From NCBI GenBank assembly GCA_947304585.1, contig CAMZBI010000019.1:1-40100 (forward strand): 40,100 nt of DNA, given 5' to 3'. The translations under genes and the position numbers were made by a program. Positions 1 through 8,439 of this stretch are shown here, piece after piece (the first letter of the stretch is position 1; every line of letters begins with the position of its first letter). Under the pieces are notes generated by a model that was given only the letters and a program-made list of their open reading frames with translations, was not told the DNA's origin and did no database searches. Origin of the DNA: an uncultured Clostridia bacterium. Lineage in GTDB: Bacteria > Bacillota > Clostridia > UBA1212.

Positions 1-334
1 CAAATTCACATTATTAAATGTTATCTGGCTTGTTTTTTTAAACTCAAATTCATTTTAAAACCAAAGACCTAACGTCCTGTGTGTTGATCATTAAATCTTT
101 GGAGAAAAACGTTGATTTCGCAGGTGTTTTTGCGTGCGCGACCCCGAAGCTGTACAGAGGTACCGCGAGAGGGGAGCTCGCGCAAAGCATGTCGTCAGCA
201 ATCTGTCGAAGACACCTCTTTTCACATATCACCGACGACATGCGTAAAGAGCACGAAATCCACGTTTTTGACGAGTTTCATGTTTGTTTGCTGTTCAGTT
301 TTCAAGGTCCGCATGCACCCCTTTTTTGAGGCGC
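1..334 (-). other. 5' leader of an rRNA operon (16S gene off the left edge)
   Basis: Read on the minus strand, this gene-free stretch follows a strong promoter and contains, at 307-292, the motif CCTTGAAAACTGAACA. This closely resembles the boxA-proximal motif of Bacillota 16S leaders and 16S-23S spacers. Downstream are a 10-bp inverted repeat (GCATGTCGTC 187-196 with GACGACATGC 234-243), able to form a long-loop hairpin in the leader RNA, and an A/T-rich end near position 1. No mature 16S sequence is visible, so the gene would begin just left of position 1. Small ORFs here show no family resemblance and no convincing SD. The leader assignment is inference from promoter plus motif. Confidence 0.65.
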
Positions 335-340
335 CCGACC

Positions 341-410
341 ATGATACCACCATTAGCCAACCCTGTCAAGCACTTTTTTCGTTTTTTTGCAAAAATTTTC
401 AAATATTTTC
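341..410 (-). promoter_or_regulatory. strong rrn-type promoter with UP element
   Basis: On the minus strand the -35 TTGACA (369-364) and -10 TATCAT (346-341) are 17 bp apart. Just upstream, 370-410, is a run of A and T tracts like an rRNA UP element. The promoter faces the leader at 334-1 and is divergent from the glycosyltransferase gene at 602. A consensus -35, ideal spacing and UP-like tract are what a stable-RNA promoter needs. Confidence 0.75.
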
Positions 411-527
411 CGGCTGCGTAAAAACTCCTAAATATAGGCATTTTTCGACATTGGCGGTAAGAAGACGGATCAAAAATCTCAAGAACCGCAAGCGATTTTT
501 CCCAAAACACGGCCCTCAGATGGGAGA

Positions 528-556
528 TTGAATTTTTCTTTCAAGTGTGGTTTAAT
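528..556 (+). promoter_or_regulatory. sigma-A-type promoter for the GT4 gene
   Basis: TTGAAT (528-533) and TTTAAT (551-556) are separated by exactly 17 bp, about 45 bp upstream of the TTG start at 602. Together with the rrn promoter it explains the otherwise gene-free 335-601. Confidence 0.5.
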
Positions 557-601
557 GTTGGCGACGGAATTGGCGTCTGAAATATCCGGAGGTGGACTTT
601 T

Positions 602-1885
602 TTGAGAGTTATATTGGCGAACGATTCATTCCCTCCGCAGGTGGACGGCGTGGCGAACACGGTTGTCAACTATGCGAGGATCATTGGCGAGAAGTACGGC
701 GAGGTTATGGTTGCGGCACCGGCCTTTCCGGGGAGCGACGACAGCGGATTTCCCTACGAGGTTGTGAGGTATCCCAGCGTTAAGCTGACCCAGAAGGTCG
801 GTTACCGGGCGGGAGTGCCTCTTTCGAGGAAGACCTACGACAGTCTGACCGGGTTCAACGCAGACATCATCCACACCCATTGTCCGATGGTGTCCAATAT
901 CCTTTGCCGGCAGATCGGCTTGATCACCGGAGCGCCTATTATTTTAACTTATCACTCCAAATTTGACGTTGACATAAAGCGGAATCTGCCCTTCAAGGGG
1001 TTGCAGGATTCCATCGTGAGGCTGCTGCTGAACAACGTTGACGGCTGCGACGAGGTGTGGGCGGTGAGCCGGGGCGCCGGGGAGAGTCTTAAAAATCTGG
1101 GCTTTCAGGGCGAGTACCGGGTTATGCCCAACGGCGTTGACGTTCCAAAGCTGCCCGCTGACGAAAAGATTGTTGACGATATCCGCGAAAAATACGGTCT
1201 TGACGGCAGCAGACCCGTGCTTCTTTCCGTGGGCAGGATGATGTGGTATAAAAACCATAGGATCATTGCCGATGCTCTGAAAATCGTGCGGGATGCAGGG
1301 CTTGACTTCAGGATGGTCTACGTTGGCGACGGTCCGGACCGGGCGGAGATCGAGGACTACGTGAAAAGCCTGGGGCTCTCGGATCTTTGCGTGTTTACGG
1401 GGATGATCACCGACAGGGAATACCTGAGAAATATCTATTTTTGCGCGGATCTGCTGGTATTTCCTTCGACCTACGACACCAACGGTCTGGTGGTAAGGGA
1501 AGCGGCGGCCTGCGGGCTTGGCAGTCTTCTTGTTGAGGGCAGTTGTGCGGCGGAGGGCGTTGACGACGGGGTCAACGGCATCCTGACGGAGGAGACCGCG
1601 GAGTCAGTCGCCAAAGGCATCATAAACGTGCTGGGGCGGGAAGGCTTTTCGGGTGTCATTGGCGCCAATGCCATGAAGGACCTTTACATCTCCTGGGAGG
1701 ACTCGGTGGCGGGTGCGGTCAAGCGCTACGGCGAGATACTGGACGCAAAGGAACGGGGCCTGCTTCCAAAGAAGAAGCCGTCGCCCATCGACGGGCCTGA
1801 GATGGAGCTCTTCGCAAAACTTTACAATGCATATTCAAAATTCCACGGCAGGGATTTTTTCAAAAAACTAAGAGGGGGACAGTGA
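602..1885 (+). CDS. GT4-family glycosyltransferase
   Basis: A 427-aa GT-B enzyme that likely transfers a sugar from a nucleotide-sugar donor at the inner membrane face. The N-terminal domain opens with the acceptor-side loop ANDSFPPQVDGVANT, typical of GT4 enzymes. The C-terminal domain has VGRMMWYKN (donor loop) and STYDTNGLVVREAAACG, matching the E-x7-E donor motif although the first acid is Asp. This pattern resembles diacylglycerol glucosyltransferases of Bacillota, so a glycolipid or lipoteichoic-acid anchor role is possible, but the acceptor cannot be read from sequence. The start is TTG, chosen because GGAGGTGG (588-595) sits 6 nt upstream. The next gene starts 1 nt after the stop, so the two are probably co-translated. 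Confidence 0.85.
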   Translation: MRVILANDSFPPQVDGVANTVVNYARIIGEKYGEVMVAAPAFPGSDDSGFPYEVVRYPSVKLTQKVGYRAGVPLSRKTYDSLTGFNADIIHTHCPMVSNILCRQIGLITGAPIILTYHSKFDVDIKRNLPFKGLQDSIVRLLLNNVDGCDEVWAVSRGAGESLKNLGFQGEYRVMPNGVDVPKLPADEKIVDDIREKYGLDGSRPVLLSVGRMMWYKNHRIIADALKIVRDAGLDFRMVYVGDGPDRAEIEDYVKSLGLSDLCVFTGMITDREYLRNIYFCADLLVFPSTYDTNGLVVREAAACGLGSLLVEGSCAAEGVDDGVNGILTEETAESVAKGIINVLGREGFSGVIGANAMKDLYISWEDSVAGAVKRYGEILDAKERGLLPKKKPSPIDGPEMELFAKLYNAYSKFHGRDFFKKLRGGQ

Positions 1886-1886
1886 A

Positions 1887-3047
1887 ATGAAGTATGATTT
1901 TTCGGAAATCAGAAGGCACAGCGAGGGAAGGATCGCTTCGAAGGTGCTTGTGGGCTGCGGCAACAGCGTTAAGATCGGCGGGGAGACCGTCTGGGAGGAC
2001 TACGACGGGTTTTCATCCCTTGAGTCGAAAAAGCCTATAACTGCGGATTCGATCTACAGGCTTGCTTCCATGTCAAAGCCCATCACAGGCGTTGCGATAA
2101 TGCAGCTGGTCCAGCAGCGCAAGCTTGACCTGTTTGACAGCGTTGCCAAGTACGTCCCGGAGCTTACGGGGTTCGGTGTCGGCGCTTTTGACAAGGACGG
2201 CAATTTCGTAAAAGTTGCGGACGCGGAGCGTGACATCACTGTTTTCGACCTTCTGACCCACACCAGCGGCCTTGCCCAGGCTGATTTCGGCTTCCAGATG
2301 TCTTCCAAGGTCATTTTCGGGAAGTACATGAAGCCCGGTGCAACTTTAAAGGACGTGGTCCCGAAGTACAGCGAGATCCTGCTGGACTGCCAGCCCGGCT
2401 CCACAATGGGCTACGGCGCACACATGGCTTTCGACCTCCTCGGCTATATTGTGGAGATCGTCTCCGGCATGCCCTACAGCGAATATCTGAAGAAATACAT
2501 TACCGGGCCTCTCGGCATGAAGGACACCACCTTCCACCCCACAGAGGAGCAGCTGGACCGGGTCGTTGACATCTACGAGGCCACCGGCGACAAGGTCACC
2601 CTCTTTCCACGCTCCACAGACGGCATGCTGGGCATTCCCCAGTCCTACGAGGCGGGTTCCGCAGGGCTCTTCGGCACCGTCAGGGATTATGCGATCTTTG
2701 CGGAGATGCTTCTCAACTTCGGCGAATACAAAGGCACAAGGATCCTTGACGCCAATCTTGTCCGCCTCATGAGCACCCCTCTCAACAGACCTGACACTAT
2801 CGGCTACAACATCGGCCAGGTCTGGGGCCTTTCAATGCGGGTCATCAACAATCCCGACCCCAACATGGTCCCACCGGCAGGCACTTTCGGCTGGAGCGGT
2901 GCCTACGGCACCCACTTCATCGTCTGCCCGAGGTGCAATCTCTCGGCAGTCTACTGCACCAACCTGACCAATGCGGGAGGGTCCGGCGCATACACCGCCT
3001 TTGAGTTTGAGCAGGATATCTTCAAAGCCTTAAAAGCTGCCGAATAA
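1887..3047 (+). CDS. serine hydrolase, beta-lactamase/esterase (class C) family
   Basis: A 386-aa member of the class C beta-lactamase, D,D-peptidase and esterase fold. The SxxK motif is S61-M-S-K64, with S61 the predicted nucleophile. The Tyr motif is Y176-G-A-H, and the third motif region is FGWSGAYGTH (334-343), where class C enzymes have KTG or HxG. There is no signal peptide or membrane segment, so it is predicted cytoplasmic; this argues against cell-wall cross-link editing and favours an esterase or amidase role. The SD AGGGGG lies at the end of the upstream glycosyltransferase gene. A terminator follows the stop. Substrate unknown. Confidence 0.85.
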   Translation: MKYDFSEIRRHSEGRIASKVLVGCGNSVKIGGETVWEDYDGFSSLESKKPITADSIYRLASMSKPITGVAIMQLVQQRKLDLFDSVAKYVPELTGFGVGAFDKDGNFVKVADAERDITVFDLLTHTSGLAQADFGFQMSSKVIFGKYMKPGATLKDVVPKYSEILLDCQPGSTMGYGAHMAFDLLGYIVEIVSGMPYSEYLKKYITGPLGMKDTTFHPTEEQLDRVVDIYEATGDKVTLFPRSTDGMLGIPQSYEAGSAGLFGTVRDYAIFAEMLLNFGEYKGTRILDANLVRLMSTPLNRPDTIGYNIGQVWGLSMRVINNPDPNMVPPAGTFGWSGAYGTHFIVCPRCNLSAVYCTNLTNAGGSGAYTAFEFEQDIFKALKAAE

Positions 3048-3068
3048 GAGTGTTTTTACGACAGAAAG

Positions 3069-3116
3069 ACCCGCGCTTTCCTTTGACGGATTTGGAAAGT
3101 GCGGGTTTGTTTTATT
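3069..3116 (+). terminator. intrinsic terminator after the serine hydrolase gene
   Basis: A 13-bp stem (3069-3081 with 3094-3106, one G-U pair) and 12-nt loop are followed by a T-rich tract TTGTTTTATTT. It lies between the convergent hydrolase and TetR genes and may partly serve both. Confidence 0.85.
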
Positions 3117-3139
3117 TATCGGCGTTCTCCTCCTGAGTT

Positions 3140-3769
3140 TTACGAACGCTCTCCGGAAAGTCTGGACAGCCCTCCGTAGCAGAGAAGCGACAATATCTCG
3201 ATGAACTCGTCTGTTCCGGGCCTCGGGTCCGAGCTGTACCAGCGTCTGCACACCTCAAGGCAGCCTGAGATCGTGTAGTCCACCGCCAGTTCCAGTTTGA
3301 GCCCTGTAAAACCGTACCTTTCCCCTATTACTCTCAAGGTCTCGTTCCGTACCGAATCCACTATGGCCCTGCTGAGAGCCGAGCTCTCTCTGAGTTTAAA
3401 CAGCAGCCCGTAAAAATCCATGTCACGGTTCAGGATGTCGGCAAGGGCCCGGAAAAACATGTAGGGCACCGCGTCGGCTGCGGTCACAGGATTCGCCTCG
3501 ATGGACCTTCTGAAGGCGGCGCCTATCTCATCCGCAATGGACCTGTCCAGCTCGTGGATGCCGCTGTAATAGTTATAGAAGGTCTTGCGGTCGATATTGG
3601 CGCATTCCGCAAGTTCCGTCACGCTGATGGTGGCTGGGTTTTTCCCCTCCCCCAGGAGTTTTGCGTAGGCGTTTTTGATCTTCTTCACTGAGTCTCTTGT
3701 TCTTTTGTCGATCTTTTTGCCCTCGGTCTGTGCCCCCGGGGCGGGCGGGGTCCTTCTTTTTGAAGCCAT
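3140..3769 (-). CDS. TetR/AcrR-family transcriptional regulator
   Basis: A 209-aa one-component repressor. Residues about 28-78 form the TetR DNA-binding domain: helix-turn-helix ISVTELAECANIDRKTFYNY, with the characteristic KxTFYNYY recognition-helix ending. The rest is a divergent all-helical ligand/dimer domain of the type in short Clostridial TetR proteins. The first 24 residues are a basic, Pro-rich tail. Start ATG with GGGAG 7 nt upstream. Its promoter overlaps a perfect palindrome (3866-3887), pointing to autorepression. Divergent to it, 237 bp away, is the FakA/PlsX block, a possible second target. Ligand unknown. Confidence 0.9.
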   Translation of the reverse strand: MASKRRTPPAPGAQTEGKKIDKRTRDSVKKIKNAYAKLLGEGKNPATISVTELAECANIDRKTFYNYYSGIHELDRSIADEIGAAFRRSIEANPVTAADAVPYMFFRALADILNRDMDFYGLLFKLRESSALSRAIVDSVRNETLRVIGERYGFTGLKLELAVDYTISGCLEVCRRWYSSDPRPGTDEFIEILSLLCYGGLSRLSGERS

Positions 3770-3865
3770 GGTATCTCCCTTGATTTGCGTATTTTGGCGG
3801 TTCGGTCCTGTTGGCTGAACAAGGCCCGACCTCGGATTTTTCTACATCTTTTGCGTAATTGCGGA

Positions 3866-3911
3866 ATAATCCACACTTGTGGATTATATACGGTTTTTAT
3901 TGGCGGGTCAA
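3866..3911 (-). promoter_or_regulatory. TetR gene promoter with overlapping palindromic operator
   Basis: On the minus strand TTGACC (3911-3906) and TATAAT (3888-3883) are 17 bp apart. A perfect 10-2-10 palindrome (ATAATCCACA 3866-3875, TGTGGATTAT 3878-3887) covers most of the -10 and the expected transcription start. Position and symmetry fit a dimeric TetR operator. The remaining 3912-4005 shows no convincing plus-strand promoter; TAAAAT near 3949 has only a poor -35. Confidence 0.75.
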
Positions 3912-4005
3912 CGGCAAATTCGGGTTTTAAAAGCCTTTCTTTTATTGTAAAATCTATTCACCCTATTTGACAGGCCACCCGGAAGCCCCGGGCAAAGCGT
4001 AAAGA

Positions 4006-4476
4006 ATGAGCTCAAACGTCATTTTCCTCAACTGCATGGCTGAAGAAGGCAATCCCGACCGCATCAAGGCCCGGGAGTACCTTCTTATTCCTTTGTCTAA
4101 AAAGGTCTACATAATCATGCCCGACGGCACCGGCACCAGGAATCTCATTTCAGCCTGCGGCAGGATAATTGCCAAGGAGACCGGCGATTTCGTCATTTAC
4201 GTTTTCTGCAGCAGGGAGAGCGGACTCTGCGACCTGCTCCCCGAGACCTTCGGCGAGGGATCCCCGGTGAAGCCTGTTGTAGTGGGAAACAGGGTCGAGA
4301 TGTATTTGAAGGCTGCGGACGTGATCTTTTCGAAGGTCAGTCTTTCCGGTGATCCGGAGGGGCCTTTCGGTAAAGCTTCCCCTTCCCTCAAAGTCGCTTT
4401 CAGCAGGACCTACAGGAGCATGACCACAGCCGCGGCCGCTGCAAGACGGTTCCTCGAAAAAAGACAGAAACACTGA
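4006..4476 (+). CDS. hypothetical protein (156 aa)
   Basis: Not recognised. The protein has no signal peptide or membrane segment. Short hydrophobic stretches near residues 30-37 and 62-67 (VYIIMPDG, DFVIYVFC) look like beta strands of an alpha/beta domain, followed by an Ala-rich basic C-terminal helix. It is the first gene of the fakA-acpP run, 54 nt before fakA. No good SD precedes the ATG, and the next in-frame ATG (4036) has none either, so the start is uncertain. Codon use matches its neighbours. In Bacillus an Asp23-type gene precedes the fakA homologue; this protein does not resemble Asp23. Confidence 0.6.
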   Translation: MSSNVIFLNCMAEEGNPDRIKAREYLLIPLSKKVYIIMPDGTGTRNLISACGRIIAKETGDFVIYVFCSRESGLCDLLPETFGEGSPVKPVVVGNRVEMYLKAADVIFSKVSLSGDPEGPFGKASPSLKVAFSRTYRSMTTAAAAARRFLEKRQKH

Positions 4477-4530
4477 CGGCCGGAATAACGGCAGACTACT
4501 ATTATAACCACCAAGGAGACACATCAGCCA

Positions 4531-6198
4531 ATGTCAACAGCCACACTGAGCGGTTCCCTCTACGCCGAAATGATAAAAGGCGGAGCGGCGATACTGAACC
4601 AAAACAGAGCCATCGTCAACGACCTCAACGTTTTCCCGATCCCCGACGGCGACACAGGGGACAATATGTTCATGACCATTGATTCGGGCGTTGGCGTCCT
4701 GAGCGGAAAAGACACCGGATCATTGGCAATTACCGCAAAAGCGGCGGCAGCGGGAATGCTGAGCGGCGCCAGGGGAAATTCGGGAGCCATCCTTTCCCAG
4801 ATCTTTGCGGGCATTTCAAAGGGTTTTGAGGGCGTTGAAGAGGCTCAGATCAAAGACGTCTGCAAGGCCTTCAGCTGCGGCGTGGACCAGGCCTACAAAG
4901 CGGTCCGCCAGCCTGTGGAAGGCACCATTCTCACTGTGTTTAGAGAAGCAGTGGCCTTTGCCAATTCCCTTGTGGAGGACAGCACTTCCCTGGAGGAGTA
5001 TTTCGATAATCTCATCAAGGAGCTCTACGCCTCATTGAAGCGCACCCCCGACCTTCTTGACGTTCTCAAGGAAGCGGGAGTGGTGGACAGCGGCGGAGCG
5101 GGGTTTGTATATATTGCCGAGGGTATGAAACAAGCTTTGTCCGGCGGCATTGGCCAATACGAATCCAACCACCAAACGAGCGCCTCCCACGCCATAGACA
5201 TCACCACCTTCACCGAGGACAGCGAGCTGAAATTCGGATACTGCACCGAGTTCCTGCTGAGGCTTCAGAACAAAAAATGCGACGTGGAGCACTTCGACCT
5301 CAAGGTCATCTCCGATTTTCTCGAGGCCTCCGGCGATTCCGTTGTGGCTTTCATGGACGGCTCCATCGTCAAGGCCCACGTCCACACCTTCGCCCCCGGC
5401 GAGATCCTGAACTATTGCCAAAAGTTCGGCGAGTTTCTGACCCTGAAGATCGAAAACATGACCCTTCAGCACAATGAAACCACCATTCAGAACAATTTTG
5501 AAGAGAAAAACGAGTTTGAAATGAGGGTCAAGCCCCACAAGCGCTACGGTCTTGTGTGCTGCGCGGCGGGCGAGGGGCTGAAAAATGCCTTTTACGAGAT
5601 CGGCTGCGATTACGTTGTGGACGGGGGTCAGAGCATGAATCCCTCGGTCGGCGATTTTCTCAAGGCCTTCGCAGAGGTCAACACGGACACCGTTTTCGTG
5701 TTCCCCAACAACGGAAACATAATCATGACAGCAAACCAGGCCGGCGAGCTTTACGAAAACGCCAATATAGTGGTCATCCCCACGAAAAGCATTGGCGCAG
5801 GTTACGCCGCAATTTCAATGTTTGACCCGGACGGCGATGAGGATCAGGTCAAAGCGGGCCTTGAGGAAGCAGCGGATCAGTCCCTCTGCGCCATGGTATC
5901 CCGGGCGGTCAGAGACACCGACAAGGACGGAGTGAGCGTTGCCAAGGACGACTTCATCGGTTTTGTGGGCAGCAAGATCCTGTGCGCCGGCAAGACGGTA
6001 AACGACACGGCCCTTGACCTGGCGGAAAAGGTCTACTCCGACGACTACGGTATTTTTATGATCGTCCGGGGTGCGGACACCCTTGAAGATGATGCCAATG
6101 CCCTGGCGGCGGAGATCGGTTCAAGGCACAGTCTCTGCGAGACCATCGTTATTGACGGCGGGCAGCCCGTGTTTGACTATATTTTTATACTGATGTAA
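4531..6198 (+). CDS. fakA: fatty acid kinase FakA (DAK2/DegV-linked kinase)
   Basis: A 555-aa kinase expected to phosphorylate fatty acids held by a FakB (DegV) partner, giving acyl-phosphate for PlsX or PlsY. The N-terminal DhaL-type ATP-binding domain (about 1-200) has NVFPIPDGDTGDNM, with D39, D41 and D44 as the probable Mg-ATP ligands, and LSGARGNSGAILSQ as the nucleotide loop. The C-terminal half is the FakA/YloV-type FakB-interacting region. Length is normal for the family (about 550). The SD AAGGAG (4513-4518) is 12 nt upstream of the ATG. The next gene encodes a DegV protein, as expected for a kinase/carrier pair. Confidence 0.92.
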   Translation: MSTATLSGSLYAEMIKGGAAILNQNRAIVNDLNVFPIPDGDTGDNMFMTIDSGVGVLSGKDTGSLAITAKAAAAGMLSGARGNSGAILSQIFAGISKGFEGVEEAQIKDVCKAFSCGVDQAYKAVRQPVEGTILTVFREAVAFANSLVEDSTSLEEYFDNLIKELYASLKRTPDLLDVLKEAGVVDSGGAGFVYIAEGMKQALSGGIGQYESNHQTSASHAIDITTFTEDSELKFGYCTEFLLRLQNKKCDVEHFDLKVISDFLEASGDSVVAFMDGSIVKAHVHTFAPGEILNYCQKFGEFLTLKIENMTLQHNETTIQNNFEEKNEFEMRVKPHKRYGLVCCAAGEGLKNAFYEIGCDYVVDGGQSMNPSVGDFLKAFAEVNTDTVFVFPNNGNIIMTANQAGELYENANIVVIPTKSIGAGYAAISMFDPDGDEDQVKAGLEEAADQSLCAMVSRAVRDTDKDGVSVAKDDFIGFVGSKILCAGKTVNDTALDLAEKVYSDDYGIFMIVRGADTLEDDANALAAEIGSRHSLCETIVIDGGQPVFDYIFILM

Positions 6199-6289
6199 AA
6201 TCGTCAGGTCCTTTTGAAAGAGATCAAGGCGGTGCAGTTACCCTGCGCCGCAGCAGAATAAACCCGAACATTTTTATTGGAGGACACCC

Positions 6290-7159
6290 ATGTTAGTATT
6301 ATTTACAGACACCGACACCGATATAACCCCAAGGAGAGCGGCGGAGTACGGCTACAACCTGATCAGCATGCCCTACAGCATCGACAGCAAGACCACCTAC
6401 CCCTACGTGGACTTTGAGGAATTCGACGCCAAGGCTTTCTACGACGGCCTCAGGAACGGCAATCTCCCCAACACCAGCGCCATCCCCATCGAGCAGTACG
6501 TTGAATACTTCGAGCCCCACTTTGCGGCCGGCAACGACATCTTCTACGTTCACTTTTCCCGGGCCATGACTGCAACCTTCGAGAACATGGACGCGGCCCT
6601 CAAGATCCTCAAAGAAAAGTATCCCGAGCGCAAGTTTTACGAGGTGGACACCAAGGCCATCACCACCCTCAGCTATGCCATCGTCATCGAGATCGGCAAG
6701 CTCTTCAAGCAGGGCAAGACCGCCGAAGAGATGCTGGAGTGGGCAGCCGTTGAGGTGGACAAATACGCAATGTACTTCTTTGCCGACGACCTCAAGTTCT
6801 TCAAGCACAGCGGCCGCGTCAGCGGTATCGCCGGCACCATGGGCAACCTTCTGGGCATCAGACCGATAATCCACATGAGCCGGGAAGGCAAGATGGTTTC
6901 CATCGGCAAGGAAAAGGGCCGCTCCAAGGCCATCGCCCGCCTGCTTACCTACATGGAAGAGCTTGGCGACGACATCAAGAACCACAGCATCTACATCGGC
7001 CACACCGACGCCGACCAGCTGGTGGAGGAGCTCTCCGCAGCCCTTAAGGTCAAATTCGGCGACGATATCAAGTACGAGGTTGTGGCGGTCAATCCGACTG
7101 CGGGAAGCCATTGCGGGCCTAATGGAATTGGTATTTGTTTCCACGCAGTGCACCGTTGA
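6290..7159 (+). CDS. DegV-family fatty-acid-binding protein (FakB type)
   Basis: A 289-aa DegV fold protein; such proteins bind one fatty acid in a buried pocket and present it to FakA. The sequence opens with FTDTDTDITP in place of the usual TDSxxDL motif. It keeps the family core ADDLKFFKHSGRVSG and GNLLGIRPI, and ends with the DegV-like GSHCGPNGIGICFHA. GGAGG precedes the ATG by about 8 nt. Placement right after fakA supports a FakB role; which fatty acid it prefers cannot be read. A repeat element begins just after the stop. Confidence 0.87.
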   Translation: MLVLFTDTDTDITPRRAAEYGYNLISMPYSIDSKTTYPYVDFEEFDAKAFYDGLRNGNLPNTSAIPIEQYVEYFEPHFAAGNDIFYVHFSRAMTATFENMDAALKILKEKYPERKFYEVDTKAITTLSYAIVIEIGKLFKQGKTAEEMLEWAAVEVDKYAMYFFADDLKFFKHSGRVSGIAGTMGNLLGIRPIIHMSREGKMVSIGKEKGRSKAIARLLTYMEELGDDIKNHSIYIGHTDADQLVEELSAALKVKFGDDIKYEVVAVNPTAGSHCGPNGIGICFHAVHR

Positions 7160-7250
7160 GGCGGCGCAAGCGCAGCGATGCGACGCATTCAGCGTCGCAA
7201 GTGATCAGTGAATAGTGAAGAGTGAATAGTTGGCTGCGCGTTCCGCAGCC
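7160..7250. repeat. intergenic repeat remnant (AGTGA-rich, with hairpins)
   Basis: Between the DegV and GNAT-like genes there are two perfect hairpins: TGCGACGC/GCGTCGCA (7179-7186, 7192-7199) and GGCTGCG/CGCAGCC (7232-7238, 7244-7250). Between them lies GTGATCAGTGAATAGTGA (7201-7218), which matches 17 of 18 bases of 37946-37963. The two sites share the order: AGTGA-type repeats, then a GC hairpin. Confidence 0.65.
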
Positions 7251-7275
7251 TCCGCAAAAACTTACGGTTAAAGAA

Positions 7276-8400
7276 ATGGTCGAGATCAGACAAGTTAAAA
7301 AAGGGTCCGAGATCAGGGAGTTCATCAACTTCCCGCTGGCCCTGTATAAAGACAACCCCTGCTTCGTGCCGCCCCTCTACGGCGACGAGAAGAAGATGTT
7401 CAAAAATGGATTTGTGTACGCGGACACCTGCGAGTCGGTGTTTTACAACGCCTACAAAGACGGCAGGATCGTCGGCAGGATTCAGGGCATAATCCAGAAG
7501 GCCGCCAACGAAAAGAACAACGAAAAGCGGGTCCGCTTCACCAGGTTTGACGCGATCAACGACAAGGATGTTGCGGAAGCTCTCTTTGGCGCCGTCGAGA
7601 AGTGGGCCGTCTCCAAGGGCATGGACACCGTTGTGGGCCCCCTTGGCTATTCGGATCTTGAGCGTGAGGGGCTCCTCATCGAGGGCTTTGACCAAAATTC
7701 CACTTTCGAAGAGCAGTATAACGCGGAGTACTACAAGACCCTGATCGAAGGCCTTGGCTACGAAAAAGAAGTGGACTGGGTGGAGAGCATGATCCGGCTT
7801 CCGGAAGGCGGCCTGGATCCCCGGATCTTTGTCCTTGAGGAGAAGATGCTGAAGCGCCACGAGCTTCACTACGGCACCGCCAAAAACGTTGACGATTTTC
7901 TCGCCAAGTACGCCGACGGCTTTTTCGAGCTCCTCGACAAGTCCTACGACAAGGTCTACGGAACAGTGCCCTTCACCGAGGGCATGAAAAAGATGATGAT
8001 CGACAATTTCAAACTCATCATCGACCTTAAGTACGTTTCGGTACTGATCAACAAGGAGGATAGGATCGTTGCTCTCGGGCTGTGTTTTCCGGCCATTGGC
8101 GACGCGGTGAAAAAATCCGGCGGGCGGCTGACACCGGCGACGATCGTCAGGGTGCTGAAGGCCGTCAAAAAACCCAGGGTGATCGACTTCGGTCTCATTG
8201 GCGTTGATCCGGACCTCATCAACACAGGCATCGGCGGGGCAATGGTTGCCGGTATTGCAAGGATGCTTGGCAATGGCGACATCGACCACGCAGAGACCAA
8301 TCTGAATCTTGAGGACAACGTGGCGATCCGCTCCATCTGGCACTATTTTGACGCCAAGGAACACAAGCGCAGGCGCTGCTATATCAAGAAACTGGGCTGA
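7276..8400 (+). CDS. GNAT-fold N-acetyltransferase-like protein
   Basis: A 375-aa protein of a conserved bacterial family annotated as GNAT-like, recognised by its opening (MVEIRQVKKGSEIREF, then FPLALYKDNPCFVPPL). The C-terminal part contains the acyl-CoA-fold-like stretch IGVDPDLINTGIGGAMVAG, where GNAT proteins have their pyrophosphate-binding loop. Substrate unknown. An upstream in-frame GTG at 7222 would add 18 residues, but these are encoded by repeat sequence, so ATG 7276 is preferred even though its SD (GGTTAAAG) is weak. It sits between a FakB-type gene and plsX, which hints at a lipid or acyl role; that is inference. Confidence 0.75.
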   Translation: MVEIRQVKKGSEIREFINFPLALYKDNPCFVPPLYGDEKKMFKNGFVYADTCESVFYNAYKDGRIVGRIQGIIQKAANEKNNEKRVRFTRFDAINDKDVAEALFGAVEKWAVSKGMDTVVGPLGYSDLEREGLLIEGFDQNSTFEEQYNAEYYKTLIEGLGYEKEVDWVESMIRLPEGGLDPRIFVLEEKMLKRHELHYGTAKNVDDFLAKYADGFFELLDKSYDKVYGTVPFTEGMKKMMIDNFKLIIDLKYVSVLINKEDRIVALGLCFPAIGDAVKKSGGRLTPATIVRVLKAVKKPRVIDFGLIGVDPDLINTGIGGAMVAGIARMLGNGDIDHAETNLNLEDNVAIRSIWHYFDAKEHKRRRCYIKKLG

Positions 8401-8439
8401 GATTTTCGCCTCTGTTTCGTCTCAGCAAGGGAGATTTTT

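Noticed and set aside
112..531. 139-aa plus-strand frame
   Set aside because: No SD or family resemblance, and it crosses the rrn promoter and leader.
3967..3972. TTGACA as a -35 for the 4006 gene
   Set aside because: No -10-like hexamer lies 16-18 bp downstream.
6299..7153. 284-aa minus-strand frame
   Set aside because: Antisense of the DegV-type gene; Val/Leu-rich composition is the mirror of codon bias.
7189..8364. 391-aa minus-strand frame
   Set aside because: Antisense of the GNAT-like gene; no SD and no family features.
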